From: Paraclostridium benzoelyticum
GTDB lineage: Bacteria > Bacillota > Clostridia > Peptostreptococcales > Peptostreptococcaceae
Direction: 5' to 3'
Assembly (NCBI RefSeq): GCF_001006285.1
Contig: NZ_LBBT01000360.1
Coordinates: forward strand, 1 to 59,806
DNA: 59,806 nucleotides
Made by a program: the position numbers and the translations under genes. Under the pieces are notes generated by a model that searched no databases, was not told the DNA's origin, and saw only the letters and a list, made by a program, of their open reading frames with translations. Shown here piece by piece: positions 33,817 through 41,728 of the stretch (position 1 is the first letter of the stretch; each line of letters starts with the position of its first letter).

Positions 33817-33829
33817 GGGGTATGATTAT

Positions 33830-34462
33830 ATGAAAATAATTAATTTAGCTATAAAGCATTGTAAGAAAATAGTTAGTATCTTATTAATAATGTTGGTGTT
33901 AATAGTTCCTAGTAAGTCCTTTGCTAATAATGAGTATAGAATAGATGATTATCAACGTAATGAAATTATAAAGCAATCACAGATGATAGATTGGAATCAA
34001 TTTGATAAAGAACTAAGTGTAGATGAAAAGTTTGTAATGATAGATTATTATACGGGGTACTATATAGTTTGTTCTAGAATGGGCGGAGGAAAGCATGCAG
34101 ATGTAGAACCTATAGATAAGGAGTCTAATGAGAATATAAAGAAGATAATGGATAGTGGAAGAGGAGGTAAAAGAAGACCTGTAATAATTTTATTAGAGGA
34201 CGGTAGTTCGTATTTGGGAAGTAGCTTTATGGTAGGCCATGCAGGTATAGACAAAGAACCTTATTTAAAAGAATTAAATAGAAGATCTAACGGATATGGA
34301 AAAGGTGAGAACTACGATAAAGTAAAAGGAAATGGTATGGATGGACATATGTGTTTATTCGTTGAAGGATGTAAGAATCATTATAATGGCCAGAAAAATG
34401 AAAGTCATGAAAAGAATTTGAATTTCTTAGAAGATAAACATAAGGAGGCTAAACGTATATGA
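33830..34462 (+). CDS. Secreted or anchored protein with cell-wall-type domain
   Basis: The N-terminus has a signal peptide (CKKIVSILLIMLVLIVPSKSFA then NN). The mature part shows HADVEPIDKESNENIKK...RRPVIILLEDG...GNGMDGHMCLFVEGCKNHYNG...SHEKNL, an arrangement like a domain common in secreted Firmicute proteins next to cell-wall-binding modules, where GHxCxHF...SRTH...DPxHQ is the usual pattern; here the HF and SRTH parts are altered. It may act on, or bind, peptidoglycan to open a path for the complex encoded with it, or be part of lysis. It overlaps the ATPase gene by 4 bp. Confidence 0.5.
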   Translation: MKIINLAIKHCKKIVSILLIMLVLIVPSKSFANNEYRIDDYQRNEIIKQSQMIDWNQFDKELSVDEKFVMIDYYTGYYIVCSRMGGGKHADVEPIDKESNENIKKIMDSGRGGKRRPVIILLEDGSSYLGSSFMVGHAGIDKEPYLKELNRRSNGYGKGENYDKVKGNGMDGHMCLFVEGCKNHYNGQKNESHEKNLNFLEDKHKEAKRI

Positions 34463-36900
34463 AATCTATAAAAATAACAGACTATTTTCAATTACTAAGT
34501 ACTAAGCAACAATTAAGTTATTACAAAATAATACCTCATCAAAATACTAGAAATTATAAATCTACTGAAATATCTAAGGTTATAAATAAATGCTATAAGG
34601 GTATATCAAAGAGAATATATAAGCAAGAAAAGACGTGGTTTGTAGAAGCCCCTACGAAAATAGCTTACTACATTTATATATCTAAGGATGAAGGAATAGA
34701 GTTTTATTTAATAGTTCCAAGTATATACAACTCATTAGTATTAGATCAGCTATCTAGTTGTTGGGATAAAGTAGAAGTAAAAAGAGTTTTAGACATACCT
34801 ACATTGAAAGATAATTGTAGTAAAATAAGCATGGAGTTTACTAAAGAAGATGCTTTATCTTTAAATATAGCAGATAAAAAATCTAATGAAATACTAGCTA
34901 AACAACTTAATGTAGTAGATATTATGAGTTCGGGAGATAAATTAGGTATCTATTATAACTTCAACTATATGAGTCCATATAAAAAACTAGGATTTCAAAC
35001 TAACTATAATAAGGCAATGGATAAAGTAAAAGAGGGAAAAAGTCTAGATAAAATAAGATTAAATAGAGATTCCATTTTAAAATCAGCATTAAGGATATTA
35101 ATTAGAGGTGGAGAAGATATATTATCTGGAGTATCTGAGTTATTAGGAGAGAAACGAAAATCTGATGATATGACTGCACTAAATAGAACATTAGGAGTAT
35201 TACAAAAGAAAGATTTATCTAAAGATACAAAGACTAAAGGCCAACTAGATATAATATCAACACAAATATTACTTATGAGTGAATCTAAAGATAAAAATAT
35301 TGAAAAAACTAATATACAATCTTTAGCTCAGTCATTCAATGAGTTAGATGGAGATAATACATTAAGAGCTAAGAAGCTGTCAAATAAGCTTAAAGTAGAT
35401 CTAAATAAATGTAGCCTACCAAGTCAAGTATCATCAAATCTTATGTCTGCAGAAGAAGTTGGAAGTATAGTAGTCCAACCGGGTAAGGAATTGATAACTA
35501 AACACAATATAGAATCAAATTCTATAAATGAGGAATCTGTACCTAATATATGTAAGAAGGGATATATATCTACGGGTATATCTAGTAGAAAAGGTAAGTC
35601 TCATAAATCATATCTTAATCCTAATCCTGATCAAGATACAGGTTTAGCTATAACAGGAAAACAGGGAAGTGGTAAAACTGAAGGATTGAAGAATTATTCT
35701 AATGATTGTATTAAACATGGTGATAGTCTTGTTATCCTAGATTATATAGGAAACAATGATTTAGCTAATACTATACAGCAAATTGTACCTAAAGATAAAT
35801 TAGTATTAAAAGACTTATCTAAAATGGAGTGTATGGAAAGTATAGCTTACAATGAGAAGTATTACACTGATGATATGGACTTAATGGATAAACTAGATGT
35901 AATATCTGAAAAGAGTCAATTAATAACTCAATTAATTAATAGCTTTAATTTCGGTCAAGATCTAACAAGTGCTATGAGGAGATTTTTTGTTAGTGCTGCT
36001 AATATAACATATGCTGTAAACCAACATGCTAGCTTTAGAGAAATAATAGACTGTTTAGAGTTCTATGATACTAGAATGAATTTAATAGCTAATATACCAG
36101 AAGAATTTAAATCATTTTGTGATAAGCATGTTAGAAACTTACTTAAACTAAATGATAAACATACAAAAGGAGACTTAAAAGGAGAAGACAATGGTGAAAC
36201 CTGTGAAAGTAAAATAGAACGTATACTTGATAGAGTAAGTGTCATGGCTGAATCTCCACGTCTAGAATATATGTTACAAAAGAATGTAGCTGATAATATT
36301 AATTTTGAAGAATACTTTAATGAAGGTAAAGTAATAGTTATTAAAATGAGACAAGATAAATTTGGATCTCAACATATGAAAAATATGCTAACTCTATACT
36401 TTGTTACTAGGATTTGGGAAGCATGTGTCAATAGGTACTCTAAGTCAAATGGAGAAGAGTTGAAGAGAGTACATTTCATGATAGATGAACCACACCAAGT
36501 TCCAATTGTAACTAATTATCTTAAACCACTTCTAACACAAATGAGAAAGTATAGATTAAAGCCTGTATTTGCCACTCAGAGCCTTTTACAACTAGAACAT
36601 ATATTAGATGACCTAAAGGGAGCAGGATTTAGTTATATGTTATTAGCGGGAAGTGATAAAGTTAACTTTAAACTATTATCAGAAGAACTTAAACCTTATG
36701 AGATGGAAGACTTATTAAACCTTGAAAGATTCCATAGTTTAAACTTAATCCCTGATGAAAATGGAGTATTAAGACCATTTATAACTAAACTACCTCCTAA
36801 ATTAAATATAAATTATGATAATCCATGTAGCACAAACAATGAAGAGAATGATATTGAGTGTAATTCTAAAGTGATAAATTTTCATTCTAGAATTTGTTAG
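34459..36900 (+). CDS. VirD4/TraG-like DNA-translocase-type ATPase
   Basis: An 813-aa protein. The first 390 residues (no clear membrane segment) are unassigned; then comes a RecA-like ATPase domain with Walker A GKQGSGKT (400-407), Walker B IDEP (675-678) and ATQS (705-708), the arrangement of VirD4/TraG coupling proteins and the wider HerA-FtsK family. Coupling proteins pump DNA or proteins through type IV secretion channels. No relaxase or VirB4 is encoded nearby, so this is not a standard conjugation system. It ends the operon of two small membrane proteins and a secreted protein, and is followed by a 560-bp hairpin array. Confidence 0.75.
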   Translation: MKSIKITDYFQLLSTKQQLSYYKIIPHQNTRNYKSTEISKVINKCYKGISKRIYKQEKTWFVEAPTKIAYYIYISKDEGIEFYLIVPSIYNSLVLDQLSSCWDKVEVKRVLDIPTLKDNCSKISMEFTKEDALSLNIADKKSNEILAKQLNVVDIMSSGDKLGIYYNFNYMSPYKKLGFQTNYNKAMDKVKEGKSLDKIRLNRDSILKSALRILIRGGEDILSGVSELLGEKRKSDDMTALNRTLGVLQKKDLSKDTKTKGQLDIISTQILLMSESKDKNIEKTNIQSLAQSFNELDGDNTLRAKKLSNKLKVDLNKCSLPSQVSSNLMSAEEVGSIVVQPGKELITKHNIESNSINEESVPNICKKGYISTGISSRKGKSHKSYLNPNPDQDTGLAITGKQGSGKTEGLKNYSNDCIKHGDSLVILDYIGNNDLANTIQQIVPKDKLVLKDLSKMECMESIAYNEKYYTDDMDLMDKLDVISEKSQLITQLINSFNFGQDLTSAMRRFFVSAANITYAVNQHASFREIIDCLEFYDTRMNLIANIPEEFKSFCDKHVRNLLKLNDKHTKGDLKGEDNGETCESKIERILDRVSVMAESPRLEYMLQKNVADNINFEEYFNEGKVIVIKMRQDKFGSQHMKNMLTLYFVTRIWEACVNRYSKSNGEELKRVHFMIDEPHQVPIVTNYLKPLLTQMRKYRLKPVFATQSLLQLEHILDDLKGAGFSYMLLAGSDKVNFKLLSEELKPYEMEDLLNLERFHSLNLIPDENGVLRPFITKLPPKLNINYDNPCSTNNEENDIECNSKVINFHSRIC

Positions 36901-36956
36901 CTTGAAATTTATTTGTACATTTGTATTAAAAGTGGAACATTTATCTTGTACAGTTT

Positions 36957-37520
36957 CATATACTTCTGTAAAGGAAGTTTAGTGACGTACAGAAGTATAT
37001 GAACTTACATTATAAAAGGGAAATCAGCTTGTACTATTTTGCAATAACCTAACCACATTTCTCTATTTTGACCTGATACGTATATTGTACGTTTCAGCTT
37101 TTCATCCTCAGTTAGATAAATCTTCTTTCCGCACTATTACTATTTGTAATAGTTATTTTCTCATTAATATTAGAACTTCATACGAATAGAAAGTTTGAAC
37201 TCGTATTATTTGTACGAGTGATTATCTTTTCATTTTGACCTGATGTAAACAATCTTGCCACCAGCTTTTAACCTTCATCAATTTCTTTTGACCTGAGTAC
37301 GATATTATCGCCTTTAGTTTTACTTATACTAATTTAACCTCATGCAAACAATCCTTGCATCAGCTTCTCATGAGTTATAACTATTATTTAGTTCATATAT
37401 TTATAATTACCTGATGTGCTTAATAAGCACTATAAGCATTCTTTATAGAGCACTATTTTAAGGTGTTCTCATTTTGGACACCCCTTTGAAATTACTATTT
37501 CATTAGCGCTTACTTAATGC
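36957..37520. repeat. Noncoding array of hairpins with a repeated TTTTGACCTGA linker
   Basis: Eight or more perfect short hairpins lie in 530 bp: CATATACTTCTGTA/TACAGAAGTATATG (36957-37001, 14-bp stem, 17-nt loop), ACGT pair inside CTGA/TCAG (37073-37097), ACTATTAC/GTAATAGT (37133-37153), ACTCGTA/TACGAGT (37199-37219), CGATATTATCG (37300-37310), ATGCAA/TTGCAT (37342-37360), GTGCTT/AAGCAC (37416-37430), CTATAA/TTATAG (37430-37448) and GGTGT/ACACC (37462-37482). TTTTGACCTGA recurs exactly at 37066, 37233 and 37286 and in variant form at about 37333 and 37405, each beginning a semi-palindromic unit usually ended by CAGCTTTT. No open frame of note crosses it. Confidence 0.75.
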
Positions 37521-37564
37521 ATTTGAGTTCCTAAAATGGAAATACACATAACAGAAAATTAAGT

Positions 37565-37909
37565 TCAATTAAGTTCAATAGATATTTCAAAGCTAATGCT
37601 AATCAATGAGTTATCGTCTAAGATTAACTTTAAATTACTGTTATTTCTATTGTTTTGATAGTTCTCATCAAAAGCAACTCTAACTTGTGAAATAGAGCTA
37701 GTTTTAAGTTTAAATGAATTAATTAAAATCTCTTTATTTTTATCTTTAAACCCAGAAATTATAATTGAATCATTTGTATCAGATGATGAGTAAAATTTAA
37801 AAGAATCAGAAAAATTAATATTATCACTAATTACCTCTAATTCTAAGGTTCTATCTTGATTAAATTTGATTAATTTTCTAAAATCAGAGTTACTTATACG
37901 TGTGTACAT
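37565..37909 (-). CDS. Hypothetical protein, 114 aa
   Basis: Minus-strand gene with GGAGGAAAT directly before the ATG. The predicted protein is beta-rich, with Ser/Asn-rich loops and repeated short strands (LELEVISDNINFSDSFKFYSS...LKLILDDNSLISISFEISIEL). I recognise no family. It is one of three minus-strand genes at the right end of the prophage, with a TTGGAATTTCAACGTTT motif 80 bp upstream of its start. Confidence 0.55.
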   Translation of the reverse strand: MYTRISNSDFRKLIKFNQDRTLELEVISDNINFSDSFKFYSSSDTNDSIIISGFKDKNKEILINSFKLKTSSISQVRVAFDENYQNNRNNSNLKLILDDNSLISISFEISIELN

Positions 37910-37988
37910 ATTTCCTCCTAAAGTTGTTTTTTAAGAGTATAACACGAACAAAATCAAAAAGTAAATATATGAACATTTCATATAATCA

Positions 37989-38005
37989 TTGGAATTTCAA
38001 CGTTT
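37989..38005. promoter_or_regulatory. TTGRAATTTCAACGTTT motif, copy
   Basis: The palindromic core (TTGGAATTTCAA here) plus CGTTT recurs at 16020-16036 and 39158-39174. This copy lies between the 114-aa and 69-aa genes, upstream of the former. It may bind a phage regulator. Confidence 0.45.
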
Positions 38006-38042
38006 ATATAGAGTAAAGAATGTACAATTATAGTATTTTCAA

Positions 38043-38252
38043 TTACTTAAACAATTTAAATATATCAAAAATCGAGAATGTAGTTTTTTTATAAACTTTA
38101 TTGTAAGCTGCTTTTTTGGGGTTAGTTACCCAACCTCTTCCTTTTGTACCGTAACCTGGAATAACAGCTTTTTTAACAGCCCTTTTAGCTCTACCTGTAG
38201 TTCTTGCACTAATAGATTTCTTTAAACTTGGTTTTCTTACTCCATATTTCAT
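38043..38252 (-). CDS. Small basic phage/plasmid protein, 69 aa
   Basis: A 69-aa protein, very rich in Lys and Arg, with SISARTTGRAKRAVKKAVIPGYGTKGRGWVTNPKKAAYNKVYKKTTFS. The pattern ART...GWVTNPKKAAYNKVY..TT is like small proteins found in Firmicute phages and mobile elements, of unknown role. The positive charge suggests nucleic-acid binding. It has AGGGGG before the start and lies between the 114-aa gene and the replication initiator. Confidence 0.6.
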   Translation of the reverse strand: MKYGVRKPSLKKSISARTTGRAKRAVKKAVIPGYGTKGRGWVTNPKKAAYNKVYKKTTFSIFDIFKLFK

Positions 38253-38594
38253 AATAATACCCCCTATTTAAGTTTATTATATCTTCTCTTTAGGAACAAC
38301 CTTTGTAACCATTGCAATTACTGTATTTCGTTTTTATTTTAGACATATACTTTGTCTAAGTTTTAATATCATTTTAATTTTACTACTCTTCATTCACAAA
38401 GCAATATAAAAATTTTCTGGGCAAAACATGTTTTATCGTTTTGAACAGATGAGGAACAACTTGTTGTGACGAACAGTAATACTAATACCTATATCTATAT
38501 TATATTTTTACTTATAAGGATTGATACTTAAACTTATTGCAAATACTATATTTGAAATTAACAAAGTTCCTAATTTTGAACTTTACCTAATAAA

Positions 38595-38640
38595 CATTTT
38601 AATATCATTTTAATATCATTTTAATATCATTTTAATAATA
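38595..38640. repeat. AT-rich 11-bp iterons next to the rep gene
   Basis: ATTTTAATATC is repeated three times in tandem with a fourth partial copy, ending at the 3' end of the replication initiator gene; one more copy lies at about 38368. The 390-bp gap 38253-38645 has no other feature I can support. AT-rich direct repeats beside a rep gene are typical of an unwinding element. Confidence 0.6.
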
Positions 38641-38645
38641 CAATC

Positions 38646-39569
38646 CTATTTAAATTTATCCTTTTGACTTTCTTGAAGTATTTTCTCTAATTCATCTGGG
38701 CTATATTTAGTAAAAGTTTGGTTTATATTATGAAATCTAGTTTTAACTTGTTTATCTTGCTGAGCAACATTTTTAGATTGATATGTAGCAAAGTTCTTAT
38801 CATCATTATAAATCTTCTCAAGTAAAGAAAAATATACACCTTCTTGTTGCTTAAATATATCAATAGCTTTTACAAGTCTATCTTTTTTCCATTTCTTAAT
38901 CTTATATTCCTTATTAGAAGAGTCGATTATTAAATGAGTAGTAGATTCTATAAGTTCTTTATTTGTATTAGGAGCTTCTATTTTTTCCACTACAGCATCT
39001 TTATGCGTAGTACTAATAGAAGTCTTTGTATAGTCTTTGGTAGTCTTTGGTATAGGTGGTGCAGATGTTGCACTATCCATAGTGAAGATATTGCACTCTC
39101 CATTGTGCAGATGTTGCACTTTGTTGGAATCACTCATAGTGTAATTTTTGCACTTTGTTGAAATTTCAACGTTTTCTATGTTTTCACCAGAGTTATGGTT
39201 ACATTCAGTGTCGTTTTCATACTGTAATAATAATTCCTCTAATTTGTTATAGTCTAGAGTTATCCATAAAGTACGATCGTATTTCTTTTTATTATAATTA
39301 CCTTTGATTAAGATACCTTTATCTTCTAATTTTTTAAATATAGACTTTAAAGTTCTAACACTCCAGAAAGTGAAATTTTCTTTTTGCCATACATCGTAAG
39401 TGTTATAAGTCCATACTTTATCATCATATATATTTATCTTAGCTTTCTCATTAATGTTTAGCCAGTAGTGTATTTGTTGTACTACTATAGCCTCATTTAA
39501 TCCTAATACATTAGCTGCTAATCTATTTATTGTTATTGGCTCTTCATTAAATAATAATCTACACTTCAT
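38646..39569 (-). CDS. Replication initiator (winged-helix, phage/plasmid type)
   Basis: The second ATG (39569) is chosen over 39578, as AGGAGA lies 9 nt upstream of it. Residues 1-115 have the pattern of replication proteins of Firmicute plasmids and phages: LFNEEPITINRLAANVLGLNEAIVVQQIHYWLN...DKVWTYNTYDVWQKENFTFWSVRTLKSIFKKLEDKG, a winged helix. A linker (about 140-200) is encoded by iteron-containing DNA, and the C-terminus (TKYSPDELEKILQESQ) is helical, DnaD-like. It probably binds its own iterons and recruits the host helicase loader. It is the rightmost phage gene, transcribed toward the prophage interior. Confidence 0.78.
   Translation of the reverse strand: MKCRLLFNEEPITINRLAANVLGLNEAIVVQQIHYWLNINEKAKINIYDDKVWTYNTYDVWQKENFTFWSVRTLKSIFKKLEDKGILIKGNYNKKKYDRTLWITLDYNKLEELLLQYENDTECNHNSGENIENVEISTKCKNYTMSDSNKVQHLHNGECNIFTMDSATSAPPIPKTTKDYTKTSISTTHKDAVVEKIEAPNTNKELIESTTHLIIDSSNKEYKIKKWKKDRLVKAIDIFKQQEGVYFSLLEKIYNDDKNFATYQSKNVAQQDKQVKTRFHNINQTFTKYSPDELEKILQESQKDKFK
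39058..39175. repeat. Iterons inside the rep gene (probable origin)
   Basis: TTGCACT occurs at 39068, 39091, 39114 and 39148 (spacing 23, 23, 34), with related flanks: GTGCAGATGTTGCACT twice and CCATAGTG/CATAGTG between. TTGAAATTTCAACG follows at 39158. They encode the linker of the initiator. Origins embedded in the initiator gene are known from phages and plasmids. Confidence 0.7.
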
Positions 39570-39651
39570 CTTCTTCATTCTCCTCTTTGATATAGAAGAA
39601 ATCCTAAAGCCAACCCCAAATTTATACTTGAATATGATTTAACTTATTTGT

Positions 39652-39690
39652 TATACTATTAAGTAAGGAAATTAAAGACTTAATAGTATA
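39652..39690. promoter_or_regulatory. 12-bp inverted repeat upstream of rep
   Basis: TATACTATTAAG (39652-39663) and CTTAATAGTATA (39679-39690) are a perfect inverted pair with a 15-nt spacer, about 80 bp upstream of the rep start. A probable operator or origin-proximal hairpin. Two more small hairpins (CCTA...TAGG) lie at about 39728-39782. Confidence 0.55.
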
Positions 39691-39807
39691 GCAATTAAAT
39701 GGATGTTTTTTTGGGTGGCTCTTACCTATTGCCAGTAGGTGAGGGCTTCTTCTATTTTTACCTAATTTAAATTTAGGTGAAGGATAATAATTAAATATAA
39801 ATTTACA

Positions 39808-39826
39808 GTCACCATATTGTCACCAT
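39808..39826. promoter_or_regulatory. Right pair of probable integrase arm sites
   Basis: GTCACCAT at 39808-39815 and 39819-39826, 11 bp apart and in the same orientation as the left pair at 3482-3500. Confidence 0.65.
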
Positions 39827-39891
39827 TGATAACAAACTTTCAGATATAACCATTGAAATTACAACACATAGAAGCGTGCAAAAACCCATTT

Positions 39892-40051
39892 TTTAATTGG
39901 TATAATAACACCAACTGGTTTAATATTAGCATCGCTTGCTATGGTAAATGTGACTTATGACAAATGGTTGAAGTTTGTTATGCCACTTGTTGGAATGATA
40001 ATGGTACTATCAATAGCATTGCTTTGTATAGGATCATTTATATAAAGTCAT
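39892..40051. repeat. attR: right 160-bp attachment repeat
   Basis: Identical to 3316-3475 over 160 bp, including the transporter's stop codon. It lies between the phage arm sites and the host terminator. As a coding piece it is a transporter 3' fragment without start. Confidence 0.95.
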
Positions 40052-40056
40052 CAATT

Positions 40057-40097
40057 AAAGAAAAAGCAATCTAATAAATATTAGGTTGCTTTTTCTT
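40057..40097. terminator. Bidirectional host terminator
   Basis: AAAGAAAAAGCAATCTAAT pairs with ATTAGGTTGCTTTTTCTTT around AAAT. Before integration it would have ended the transporter gene and, in the other direction, glsA. Confidence 0.85.
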
Positions 40098-41026
40098 TAT
40101 TCAAATATGTTTAAATCTAAAGTTTTAGATAATTCTTGTAATAGCTTAATCCCTGCAACACTATTTCCTTTTGAGTCAAGAGATGGACCATATATACCAA
40201 TACCCATTTTATTAGGAACTGTAGCCAAAATGCCACCACCAACACCAGACTTAGCAGGAACACCTATATGCACTGCAAATGAACCTGATTCATCGTATAA
40301 ACCACACGTAACCATTATTGATTTGGTAATTGTACATATATCTTCAGGGATTAGTTTTTTGTTATTCCAAGGGCAAACACCTTTATTAGCTAATACAGAT
40401 CCTATTTTAGCTAAATCTAGTGCACACACAGATATAGAACATTGTTTAAAGTAAGCGTCTAAAATATCTTCTACATCTCCTGAAATTACATTTTTACCTT
40501 TAAGATAATAACCTAAAGATCTGTTTATATCTCCTGTTCTTTTTTCAGATAAGTAAACTTCCTCATTTACATCTATAAAATCATTATTAGCTAACTTCCT
40601 AGTAAAATTTAAAATTCTATTAATTTTTTCTTCGCTATCTTTACCTTTAATTAAAGAATTAACTACTATTGCGCCGGCATTTATGAACGGGTTAGAAGGA
40701 ACCTCTTTATTATTTATGTTCATATTTAGTATTGAATTAAATGGAAAACCACTGGGCTCAGTACCAATTTTTTGAAAAACATATTCTGGAGAATGATCCA
40801 TCATAGCCATTATAAGTGTAATAACTTTAGATGTACTTTCAATTGCAAAGTTAGTAGTATAATCTCCAGCAAAATAATCTTTATAGCCATCTTTTGTCAA
40901 ATATATAATAGCTATTCCTAGTTGATTTTTATCTACCTTAGAAAGGGCAGGTATGTAATTAGCAACATCACCATCTTTTATATACTCCTTATTTTTCTCA
41001 ACTAGGCCTTCTAGTAAACCAAACAT
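40097..41026 (-). CDS. glsA: Glutaminase
   Basis: A 309-aa cytosolic enzyme that hydrolyses glutamine to glutamate and ammonia. It has the beta-lactamase-like fold with the nucleophile motif Ser64-x-x-Lys67 (ESTSK), and conserved segments GTEPSGFPFNS, NPFINAGAI and GVGGGILATVPNKMGIGIYGPSLDSKGNSVAG. Length fits the short bacterial GlsA family. The start has AGGAAG upstream on the minus strand. It ends at the host terminator and converged with the transporter before phage integration. Confidence 0.95.
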   Translation of the reverse strand: MFGLLEGLVEKNKEYIKDGDVANYIPALSKVDKNQLGIAIIYLTKDGYKDYFAGDYTTNFAIESTSKVITLIMAMMDHSPEYVFQKIGTEPSGFPFNSILNMNINNKEVPSNPFINAGAIVVNSLIKGKDSEEKINRILNFTRKLANNDFIDVNEEVYLSEKRTGDINRSLGYYLKGKNVISGDVEDILDAYFKQCSISVCALDLAKIGSVLANKGVCPWNNKKLIPEDICTITKSIMVTCGLYDESGSFAVHIGVPAKSGVGGGILATVPNKMGIGIYGPSLDSKGNSVAGIKLLQELSKTLDLNIFE

Positions 41027-41188
41027 TAAAATCGCTTCCTTTTTTATGAAATTTATAACTAATATTTAATTACCCAAAAAAATAAAATAAAACTAAAATG
41101 GATATTGATTCCAATTAAGTAACAATGCTTATTTTAAAGACATATTATAATAAGTAACTATATTTAAATAGTTATGATGGTGATTAAT

Positions 41189-41614
41189 ATGATAAAAAGA
41201 GGAATAAAAATTATTTTAGATGAAATAAAAAAATTTTTTAACGAACTAGGAATAGCATGTAAATATTTAATAATTCTAGCATTAATTTCATTTTTAGTTG
41301 TGTGTATATCAATTTTCGATACTGAACTAGACGCTACTGGAAACCTAGTTACTATACGAACAGCATTTTCTTCTATTGCAGGATATATACTAGAGCGATC
41401 AACCAAAACATGCACTTCTAGTCCTAAGTTATTAAAGACTAAAATTTTAGTGGTAGGAACTTTTGCTGTAATGGCGATGATTGTTACCATATGTGCTTAT
41501 GTAGTAGATATTAATGTAAATAATCCATCTTTAATATTAATTAAAAATTTATTGTTTTCATCTATAGGTTTTTTAACAAGTGCAAGTAAAGATTTTACTG
41601 GGAAAGATTTATAA
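41189..41614 (+). CDS. Small membrane protein, about 141 aa
   Basis: Two starts are possible; ATG 41189 has GGTGAT six bases upstream, ATG 41174 has no clear ribosome site. The protein has an amphipathic N-terminus and three to four membrane segments (YLIILALISFLVVCISIF, ILVVGTFAVMAMIVTICAYVV, LLFSSIGFLTSA). No family is recognised. It is a single gene with its own terminator at 41620-41657. Confidence 0.6.
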   Translation: MIKRGIKIILDEIKKFFNELGIACKYLIILALISFLVVCISIFDTELDATGNLVTIRTAFSSIAGYILERSTKTCTSSPKLLKTKILVVGTFAVMAMIVTICAYVVDINVNNPSLILIKNLLFSSIGFLTSASKDFTGKDL

Positions 41615-41619
41615 ATTTC

Positions 41620-41657
41620 AGAGGTTTATCATATTAATTATGGTAAGCCTCTTTTTT
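41620..41657 (+). terminator. Rho-independent terminator
   Basis: AGAGGTTTATCAT pairs with ATGGTAAGCCTCT (41640-41652) with T6 after it. Confidence 0.75.
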
Positions 41658-41728
41658 AAAATCAATAAAGCAAATTGTATATTTATAAAAGTAAATTTTT
41701 ATTAAATTTATAATTGGGAGTGGATAGA

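Larger units (their letters stand above)
3316..40051. mobile_element. Integrated prophage, about 36.6 kb between att repeats
   Basis: The element is bounded by perfect 160-bp repeats, carries a tyrosine integrase next to the left end, and contains a full head-tail gene set: small and large terminase, portal, scaffold, capsid, connectors, tail tube, chaperones, tape measure, Dit and tail-associated protein. The repeat-to-repeat offset is 36,576 bp, the expected size of the excised circle. Host genes transporter and glsA flank it, and would have been converging neighbours before integration. It also carries modules unusual for a siphovirus: an RNA polymerase-like protein, a VirD4-like ATPase, a plasmid-type replication initiator and an AbiTii pair. 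Confidence 0.95.

Noticed and set aside
33018..36900. Considered the element an integrative conjugative element
   Set aside because: No relaxase, VirB4, VirB6 or other T4SS genes, while a full phage head-tail set is present.
36957..37520. Hairpin array considered as a CRISPR array
   Set aside because: The conserved piece is about 11 bp, spacing is uneven, variable parts are semi-palindromic, and no cas gene is near.
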